DNA of 64,000 bases. It comes from Pohlia nutans (lineage: Eukaryota > Streptophyta > Bryopsida > Bryales > Mniaceae). Made by a program: the position numbers and the translations under genes. Below are positions 56,081-64,000 of this stretch, piece after piece. Below the pieces are notes generated by a model. That model was not told the DNA's origin. It searched no databases and worked only from the letters and a program-made list of their open reading frames with translations. The DNA lies in contig CM040100.1 in assembly GCA_022496805.1 (NCBI GenBank), forward strand, positions 12,553,009 to 12,617,008, read 5' to 3'. Position 1 is the stretch's first letter. Every line of letters starts with the position of its first letter.

Positions 56081-58711
56081 CGTGGCGATGTGATTGTTGA
56101 ATCGCACATCGCCGCAAAATCATTCGAGGGACCAAAAAGAAAGCAAAGCAATGCAACAACACTGAAGCTCTGTTGCTCATTGTCAGAGGAGCTCGTTGGT
56201 CGCGGCGAGGCGGGCATCAACATATATCCGGTTCCGGGTATCAACCCATTCCATTGGCATTCCCACCGGTTTTGTCTGTTCTGGAAAGTGAGGCTTGACC
56301 TTGGCAATCATTTCTCAGATACAAATGTGACGATAGAGTTAACCGAAAAGTCAGCTCAAAGAGGAAAGTTTTAGCAAACTCCTCTTGAACTCCTCTTGAA
56401 CTCATATGGAAATATAAATAGACCAAAAACTAGTTCACGATGAGTTGGGAGACAATCTAAAGCAAGCCACTGCCATTATTCTCCACATCTCGTAATGACT
56501 CCCACACCTCCTACCAAAGCTCCAAGCCCATGGCCCACAAGGGGATAAGTTATGACACGACACTATTCAACCCAACTATAGCTGGAAAGGGAGGTTAGAA
56601 GGAGGTTGAAAAGGGAGGTTCCATGGCCTTCTTTTCGGTTAACTCTGATATATGACGATCTTATTGTTTCAAGTGATACGCGTGTGACAAGTCATTTATA
56701 TGTCTAATCCATGTCTGCCACTTTGAATGTAGGGCTTTCCAAACATGTCATACGGTAATAGAGAAGGACAACTGTAGGGGACCTCAAAGTTTGCATATCA
56801 TGTCCCAAAAAAGAGGTAATTTTAAACACAAGACTAAATCCGCACGGCAAGGGATAATATTTTGTTACATGATTATTGTGCTCATAATTGCGTTGAATCC
56901 AATTCAGAAGTGGAAAATAAGTTTAATAAACTATGACACCCTTTAACCCCTAAAAACATGAGGGGTATTGGACTAAACATAGATGTGTTATAATATCTAC
57001 ATTTCTACAAATTATCCGTACAGTCAAACTTCCAAAAATAACTTTAGATATTTTTTTAATGAATTTAAAAGCATTAACCTTTTAATTTTTTTATAAATTA
57101 TAATTCTCACTTTTAGAGTTTAAAATTTAGCATGTTTAGTTAAAATTGGTTTATCTATTGTAAACTTCAAACAAGCAAAAGAAATGATAGAGGGAACATC
57201 ATTACTTTCCCCAAATAGAAAACTCTATAACACTAAGACAATGTTGAGGTGATCCACTTAAAAAAAAATTCCCAGGTGGAGTTTAACTTGGATTGGCATA
57301 ATCCAAATTGCGTTGGAAAGTAGACTTGATGTAGTATTTTGAAATATTTTTATTTTTTCAAAAAAAATAATTTGTTACAAGCAACCTGTTATATTTAGGC
57401 AGCAACCAAAAATGGTCGTTTGAGCGTTTATGGGTTAATGCATCTTTATTTTTAATAGCATAACTAAAAGCAAGTTTCCTTGCAAAAAAAGAAAATTACA
57501 TCAACTCTCATCACAGATGCCTTAGACACATACAAAATACATCTTTCACCCGGGCTTTCACCTCACATAACATTATATAGCAATAATACAAGCTTCCCTC
57601 AATCAAGTGTGTGAGGTAGTCCTTTTTCTATGTCATTAGCCCCATTTCTTATTATAGTAACCAACGCTACATTTTTGTAATATAATATTAGAATAGAACG
57701 TTTTTAAGCTCTTATTTCCATATTTGAGAGGAATTCAATGTGCAAAGACATGTATTATATTATACAGGTTACAATATATCTATAAAACAAGGTCAACAAT
57801 TTTGTACCAAAATATTTTACCTCAAAAAAAGGGTCGAAATTTTTAATTTTAAAAATAAAAATAAAAAGCTTTGGAAATTGATTTTTTTTATGGTGAAAGA
57901 AGATTGTTAAGGAGGGCCTTTTCGATGCTCATGCAAGAATTAAAATTTTCATTGATTTTTTAATAAAAAATTATATAAAAATTATTGAAAAATTAATATC
58001 CAACCTAACATAGCCGAGAAAAGGCCACACCAAATCCATGACAAATTTAAGTCTTTTTAATATTTTTAATTTAAAAAATATATTTGATTTAAAAAAATTA
58101 AAATTAAAACTTTTTGTGCATGGAAACTCGCAACCTTCTAGAAGCCTTAGATTTCCTCTAATGGGTGTTTATTATTTACAAATTCATGAATATCCATGAT
58201 GATTCTCTCTGATTTTTGGTTTTATTTAAAAACAAAAAATAACAAAAACATAGAAAACTTTTGACTCTTAGTTTGCCGACTACATGTTTGGCCGTTGTAC
58301 CTCTTTTGTAGTGTTTAATAAAGTGAACACTTGTGATAAAAAAATAAAAATAAAAAAGATATATATCCATCATGATTCTTTTCTTATCATACCCAAAAAA
58401 TTGGAATTTTTTTTTAAAAAAAAATCCTTAAAATTTGACACTTAAGTTTTTCAAAGTAATAATTTTTTGCCAACCTTGCCGCGATAGTATAACAGGAAAA
58501 AGTTATAAATTCTTAGCTGGGTGTATCAATAGAGGGTGTTAAAGTTGAGATTGTGATGTGAGATTTCAATTTTACTTTCAAAATCAAGCCCAACGCAATT
58601 CTGAAACCAACAATAGAGTGCCAAAATAATAGTCTCAATTGTAAGATTTGAGTCTAGTTTCCAAATCACAACCTCTTGTAGGACAGAAGTCGCAGACTCT
58701 GACACCCTTAG
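56081..58711. other. Intergenic region upstream of EF-P
   Basis: The first few hundred bases (56081-56500) are the probable EF-P promoter. It then holds AT-rich DNA with a TTAA element (56947-57434). No gene recognised in 57435-58711. Confidence 0.5.
56947..57434. mobile_element. TTAA-flanked element, piggyBac-like (488 bp), subfamily A
   Basis: Starts CCCCTAAAAAC and ends with the inverse of CCCATAAACGC. Perfect TTAA on both sides (56943-56946 and 57435-57438). It is homologous to 27711-28234 along its length. Confidence 0.78.
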
Positions 58712-59715
58712 CCCTTTACCGCCCAGGGCTGTTTTCGCTGGAAGCAGGTTTTTCAGTGATCTATGGAATCGGATTGAACCTGATCGATCTGGACACCGAA
58801 ATGAAAGGATCCAACCGTATGAACTTGCGGACCAGTCGACTGTGAACGACTCTACAGATTCTTTTAATCATCTGACCGATCGTTCTTGAGATTATAGAGT
58901 GCAATCAAACCGTATATGTAGCTTCTCCACACCTCCGTTTCAGGGGTGCTCGTGTATCAGCAGCCTTTGACGATTGTGCACAATTTTTCGAATTATTTGA
59001 ACTTAGTTCAGCTATACCTGAACGATTGTTCTGCAACTCTAGCGATTGCACAAACCATTTATGTTACCGCAGATTTCTCACTGATTTTTTGACCCCGACA
59101 CAAGCATCGGTATACGGTTGAAGGAAAAAAATTGTACATCTGATTCTGGTCGTATTATTAATCTTTCTCTAGATCGGAGTACACGAAAGGAAGCACGTGA
59201 GAAATATCTGCATGTTCATGTTACTACTTGCGCCTGGGTGAGATCGCATCATGTTTGAATGCTTGAAATACAGGAATATGCATACTAGCATACTTGTATG
59301 CTCTTTCAAAAACTCTCTTTATGCGTCCGGTGATGACACCTGTCGTTTCTTTCAGATTCACATCCAAACCCCGCACATACTGTCGACGATGGAGGTACCG
59401 AGGCCATGTGGGACTACAGAGTTCCGTTCTACAGTCCTGTACGCTCATCCATCCTCGCGGAGCATTCTTTATACGAATCAAGATTTCTTTCTGAACGCTC
59501 TATACGTATTGAGCATATATTCGAGTTTGTACACGCGTTTCTGTGTGCTTCCAGACCTTGGAATCTCAATTTTATTTGCACAGAAGCTGTATACTGTATA
59601 CATGTCCATTACACATCTGAACTTCAAGGACTGCCATCCAAATCTCCTCTGATTTTAATTTACTGCGTTTTTAGAGGCCCCAGTGACATGTTCTGGTTAG
59701 CTGGGCGGTAAAGGG
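58712..59715. mobile_element. TTAA-type element just upstream of the LRR gene (1,004 bp)
   Basis: A perfect 15-bp terminal inverted repeat CCCTTTACCGCCCAG is flanked by TTAG (58708-58711) and TTAA (59716-59719). It is the longest and GC-richest family member, with no convincing transposase frame. Its right end lies 168 bp before the LRR start codon. Confidence 0.75.
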
Positions 59716-59825
59716 TTAATGCAACTTTTCACCTCACAGCAAAAGGACCCCACGGTAAAGGGTCCCCTACCTGACAAGCAATTTGGGTTTGAAGAGGGAG
59801 AAGCAGTTGACGCAGAACAATGGAA

Positions 59826-59848
59826 GGTTTAGGGTTTAGGGTTTAAGG
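59826..59848 (+). promoter_or_regulatory. Telo-box motifs upstream of the LRR gene
   Basis: GTTTAGGGTTTAGGGTTTA is about 40 bases before the ATG. Short TTTAGGG arrays (telo-boxes) are common near plant gene starts, especially of growth and translation genes. A similar short array (CCCTAAACCCTAAACCCTAA) is in EF-P intron 2 near 55534-55553. Confidence 0.6.
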
Positions 59849-59883
59849 CGCCAGAGCTCGAATGTTCTCAAACGTCAGGAAGG

Positions 59884-62800
59884 ATGGTGCGTCTCACAGC
59901 TGCGCTGATTTCTGCACTCAACGATGGTCGTGATTTGGCCACAATCGAGACGCTTACTGTCCCTAAGCGCTACCTTCACGAGGTGATTCTTCAATTTCTA
60001 ACATTTTTTTTCCCAGCTGAGAGATCTTTTCAGACTTTTGGCTGCTTTTTTATGGTACCATATTTGAAGTTTACAAAATTTTCGTCGCAACAGATATCGG
60101 GCATTGACGCATGCGAGAGGCTGTCGCGCTTGGATATCTCGGGCAACAGTATTACCAAGCTCGAGGTAAGGAATGCTTATCCCTCTCCTACGTTTGCATT
60201 AGAATCGGTGGTAGCAGGTTTCTGACAAGGTTACCGGGAAACGGAGCTAAATTGCTTTTCAAATTGTATGCGTACTTACAGCTTAACCCCTAAGCGTCCA
60301 CTGTGTATTTTCTGTAGTGTAGGAAAATTGGAACTTCTGCCGCAAATCATGTGAAAATGACTTCAGTTTAACACGATCAACACTGTTGAACTTGTATTAT
60401 AGAACAAGAGCTTTAAAATGATGTATTGCAAAACCGATGTAAAATGAGAAAATGCCACTGTTGCAAAGTTCAGTGATGCAGATGGCCATATTGGACGTTT
60501 TAGACGCTTAGGGGTTAAGAACAAAGTTAGAATTGAAAAAAAGACAATCAAGAACGCAATATTTAAAATGGATTAAAACGAAAAGGTTTCGTTCCGGTGA
60601 CCTGGTTTTTGATATGATGTGCACATGGCTTGGGATGGTGCAGAGTATCTCTATGTGCACCAATTTGAAGTGGTTATCAGTCGCTGGGAACGGGCTAACT
60701 AGTTTGAAGGGGGTTGAAACCCTCACAAAACTCACAGTGAGTTCGCTTTCTCTGTCGTGCTGTATTCTTGGAATGTGCTCAACTCATAGCGTGATGAGCT
60801 CGAATTCAAGTGTCTTAACCTTCTTCATTTCGGCATGGAAATGGTGGATCGTTACAATTTTAAGTGGAATGTGACATGCTGTGAGTGTCTTTTACAGGTG
60901 ATGTATAGTCTTTCTCTTTGTGCTGTACAAACGCATGCTAGACCTTTTGCAAAGTTTGAAAGTCTGAGGGTAATGTTTGCGTGTACTGATGGCTTGTATT
61001 AGGTGCTGAACGCCAGCCGCAATGCTATTACTTCTATTTCTGAGATTTCTAGCCTCTTAGAGCTCCGGGCTCTTATTCTGAATAGTGAGTTCCCTTACTT
61101 TCTAACATATGCAGGTCATTGCTGTTTGCCAAATTAGGGAATGAGATATGAGGGAATTAGGGTTAGGAGAATATTTGGTTTTTACAGCAGTCTTGTCCTT
61201 GGATTTTGGTACCATAACTCTGTTCATTGTGAGTCAAAACTTGAACACTAATTCGTACTTTTAATGCAGACAACGAGATCGCGCACGTCACTCGTTTTGA
61301 TAACCTAGTCAAATTGAATACCCTAGGTGCGAACCATTGCACTTTTGCTACTATTTTATTTTGCGGTGACCAGTTTTAGGATAAATGGTACGCTAGTTTT
61401 CAGAGTGAGTTATATGGTGGTCGCCTTCTTTTTTTAATTGGCTATTCAGATTACATCAGATGAAAGGACTCTGATTCCTGTTTGGCGAAGGGGTATAAAT
61501 TGTGGAGGAGTGAAGCATGATGTGTCATAGTTGACGAGTCGCATTCTGTTTTGACAGTGCTGTCACATAATCCGATCCGTGAGCTGGGGAAGTCGTTGAA
61601 CAAGCAATTAGAGCTTACGAAGGTAATTGTTGATGTGTTGCATCCTTTGTTTAGGGAGACAAAGTTAGAGATTTACAGTGTATGCCACTCTTTTACCAGA
61701 TTGCTTGGTTTTGTCTCTCCTGGTAAGGGTCGCCCTTCATCTTAAACTCCAAGCTTTAAACCCAAACTTAATTCTGTAATACCATCCTATCTATAATTGG
61801 ATCTTCTGTCTCATATACAATCAATGACGACTGACAAAAATCATTGAGCTAATTTTCTGAGTTTAGTTGTGTTTTTTCTTTTACAGCTTTCAGTTTCTCA
61901 TTGTCGAATTCAAATTTTGGGAGCATCATTGAAGCGTTGTGTTGCATTGGAAGAACTACGGCTTGCTCATAATCAATTATCGGTATGATTCCTATCATTT
62001 TCTATGGTAGAGCAAGCATTTGGAGGCGACCTGTGTTGATACTGAAGCTATGCCTGATTTCATTGTGGTGTATTCATATTTTTTCTAACAGGACTTGCCA
62101 AGTGAGATAGAAAGGAACGGAAGACTTCGTATTCTCGACCTTGGCAGCAACAACTTGCAAAATTGGCAAAGCCTTCAGGTATTGTGGTTTTCTACAATGA
62201 GCTACTTCATAAGGTTGGACGTCATTGTACAAGTTCATGGCTGCATCTCTTTGGTCCTTAATGTACTGGTCCGTTTCTCTACTTTATCAGAGACCAACTG
62301 TGACTACTCTTTAATTTGGCTGAACGCTTTGTATAATATGTCACATTTTAAAGTACCATGGAGTAAAAATTGACCCATGTGTAAAAACAGGTGCTAAAAT
62401 CTTTGCACAGTCTCTCCAACCTCAATCTACGCGGGAGTCCCATCTGCTCAATAGCGGATTATGAGCAAGAGGTAAACTCATTTTATGATCCAGATCTCAA
62501 TTCATGTTAGGGATTTTTGAAATAGAAATGATTTATAATTCTTAAAAATTCTCAATTTCTTGGCAGGTGAAAAACTTCCAGATGATGATTTGGCTTTTGC
62601 TTGACCATTTTAAATGGTGCAGGTGAAAAATCTTGTTCCCACTTTGCAGATACTAGATGGGCATCCTATTGTCCCTGGAAAAGTAAAACGGAGGTACGAA
62701 GGGAAGAGAGTGTTCTCAAAAGTGAGGGATGAGTCGGTTGTGGAGGATAAACAAGAACAAGCAATGAAAAAGATCAAAAGTACTAGTGCAGAGGACAAAC

Positions 62801-63117
62801 CAAAGGAGCGAAAAATGAAAGATTTGCAGGATGAAGATGCACCAGACAAGCCCTTTGTGGAGTTGATCAAAGCACAGCCTGCAGAGATTAAAAAAGATGT
62901 TCGTCAAGAGTCTGGCGTGGTTGCTGTGATTGATGCCAAAAAAGAGGCGGTTGGGGTGTGGAAGAGGAAACAGGGGATTCAGGCACTGGCTGCATTGAGG
63001 GAGCCAGAAATTGGAACAGGGGGTCCTTCAAGCTGGGACACACCGAGTGCCACGAATGATACGCCAGACAAACCGCCACCTACAACTTACTCTAGATGGG
63101 CATTGAAAAAAAAGTAG
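59884..63117 (+). CDS. SDS22-like leucine-rich-repeat protein
   Basis: Ten exons join in phase to 408 residues: 59884-59982, 60094-60165, 60644-60736, 61003-61084, 61270-61326, 61558-61622, 61887-61982, 62092-62178, 62391-62471, 62623-63117. From residue ~34 a run of 22-residue SDS22-type repeats follows (LSRLDISGNSITKLE; NLKWLSVAGNGLTSLKGVE; ELRALILNNNEI-like; ALEELRLAHNQLSDLPSEIE; RLRILDLGSNNLQNWQSLQ; LSNLNLRGSPIC), then a cap (VPTLQILDGHPIVPGK). The last ~130 residues are lysine-rich and end in YSRWALKKK, with basic clusters that may be nuclear signals. The closest family I know is the plant LRR protein typified by Arabidopsis AT5G22320; its molecular role is unclear. Intron 2 carries a TTAA MITE. 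The upstream region is a TTAA element and a telo-box. Confidence 0.87.
60287..60514. mobile_element. TTAA-flanked MITE in LRR intron 2 (228 bp)
   Basis: A perfect 12-bp terminal inverted repeat CCCCTAAGCGTC with perfect TTAA on both sides (60283-60286 and 60515-60518). Non-coding. It is the cleanest example of the family in the window. Confidence 0.85.
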
Positions 63118-63446
63118 CACGTAAGTTAGTTACCCCTGCAAGTTGAACCCGAAAAAACATTCAAGCCTAAGGATACCTGAAATAGTAGACTTCAGTTGTC
63201 TTTTCTTTCAGATATGATTTAGAACTTCAACTCGTTCAGATATGATTAAGGAGGTGCACTGCAACTCTAGTTTTAAATGCCTCTAGGCCTTCGTCTTCTC
63301 TTGCCAAAAGGTATTGCCAGAAATCGGGTCATCTATAGTTTTACCTGTAAGAGCTTTTGCTTTCCTGATGGAGGCCGAAGCTCAACGGTCCGTTATACTA
63401 TAAATATCTTACCTCCTCTGTTTCGTACAGCAACTTGGGTCAGCGC
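63118..63446. other. 3' flank of the LRR gene
   Basis: Contains the presumed 3' untranslated region and the 5' flank of the tRNA gene, with CAA motifs shortly before the tRNA (ACAGCAACTT at 63427-63436). No other gene seen. Confidence 0.5.
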
Positions 63447-63518
63447 ATCAGAGTGGCGCAGCGGAAGCGTGGTGGGCCCATAACCCACAGGTCCGAGGAT
63501 CGAAACCTCGCTCTGATA
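63447..63518 (+). tRNA. tRNA-iMet (CAT), initiator
   Basis: A 72-nt cloverleaf has acceptor stem ATCAGAG/CTCTGAT, anticodon stem GTGGG/CCCAC with loop CCCATAA (anticodon CAT), and T-arm CGAGG ATCGAAA CCTCG. The A:U-type start of the acceptor stem and the AUCGAAA T-loop (not TTCGA) mark it as the initiator. The T-stem differs from the usual plant sequence (CCAGG/CCTGG) by a compensated G-C pair. No T-run lies directly after the gene; the first one is at 63551. Confidence 0.96.
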
Positions 63519-63550
63519 ATACGGAGACAAGAGCTTCCTGACCCAGGAGA

Positions 63551-64000
63551 TTTTTTTGCGTTCTTTTGCCTTTTTTGCGTTCTTTTGCCTTTTTTGCGTT
63601 CTTTTGCCTTTTTTGCGTTCTTTTGCCTTTTTTGCGTTCTTTTGCCTTTTTTGCGTTCTTTTGCCTTTTTTGCGTTCTTTTGCCTTTTTTGCGTTCTTTT
63701 GCCTTTTTTGCGTTCTTTTGCCTTTTTTGCGTTCTTTTGCCTTTTTTGCGTTCTTTTGCCTTTTTTGCGTTCTTTTGCCTTTTTTGCGTTCTTTTGCCTT
63801 TTTTGCGTTCTTTTGCCTTTTTTGCGTTCTTTTGCCTTTTTTGCGTTCTTTTGCCTTTTTTGCGTTCTTTTGCCTTTTTTGCGTTCTTTTGCCTTTTTTG
63901 CGTTCTTTTGCCTTTTTTGCGTTCTTTTGCCTTTTTTGCGTTCTTTTGCCTTTTTTGCGTTCTTTTGCCTTTTTTGCGTTCTTTTGCCTTTTTTGCGTTC
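63551..64000 (+). repeat. Uniform 19-bp tandem repeat array, runs off the window
   Basis: The unit GCGTTCTTTTGCCTTTTTT starts at 63558 and repeats about 23 times without any variation I can see, up to the last base. Each unit carries a TTTT and a TTTTTT run. It begins 33 bases after the tRNA. The uniformity suggests recent expansion or an assembly product. Confidence 0.95.

Noticed and set aside
63558..64000. CRISPR-like array
   Set aside because: Units are contiguous and identical with no spacers, and the genome is eukaryotic.

Overview
The window is nuclear DNA of a land plant. It holds spliced genes with GT..AG introns and TGCAG-type acceptors, plant TTTAGGG telo-box motifs, an initiator-Met tRNA of plant type, and plant families such as ARMADILLO REPEAT ONLY and a mitochondrial-type EF-P. 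The AT-rich intergenic DNA, a chromodomain-bearing Ty3/gypsy element with a Tf1/sushi-like self-priming layout, many TTAA-flanked short elements and a Fic-domain gene suggest a seed-free plant, most likely a bryophyte. That lineage call is inference.

Layout. 1-4161 is gene-poor with short inverted-repeat elements. 4162-10730 is one full-length Ty3/gypsy retrotransposon on the minus strand: two 558-bp LTRs, gag-pol broken by stops and indels, and an extra intact 147-codon ORF. 12702-16658 (+) is an ARO-type armadillo protein gene with repeats and MITEs in its introns. 16659-21870 is intergenic with microsatellites. About 21876-23594 (-) is a Fic (AMPylase) gene fused to a degenerate RING-like exon. 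24600-29190 is repeat-rich, with a 1.3-kb fold-back and two TTAA elements. 31033-40062 (+) is an 18-exon BAG6/Scythe-like ubiquitin-domain gene with a perfect heat-shock element near its start. 45269-46852 (+) is a Yippee-like zinc-binding gene. 47682-48673 is a ~1-kb palindromic element. 53188-56080 (-) is a mitochondrial-type EF-P gene with a 14-nt microexon. 59884-63117 (+) is a leucine-rich-repeat gene. 63447-63518 (+) is tRNA-iMet(CAT), followed by a uniform 19-bp tandem repeat running off the window end.

The host genes look like unrelated housekeeping genes (protein quality control, organelle translation, cell polarity, ubiquitin-linked or zinc-binding proteins) and not a cluster. The most notable biology lies in the mobile DNA: the retrotransposon transcript start is predicted to pair with its own primer-binding site, and at least ten TTAA-flanked, CCCYTWA-ended (piggyBac-like) elements lie in 64 kb. 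Exon coordinates were derived by hand from splice consensus, reading phase and family similarity, so single boundaries may shift by a few bases.
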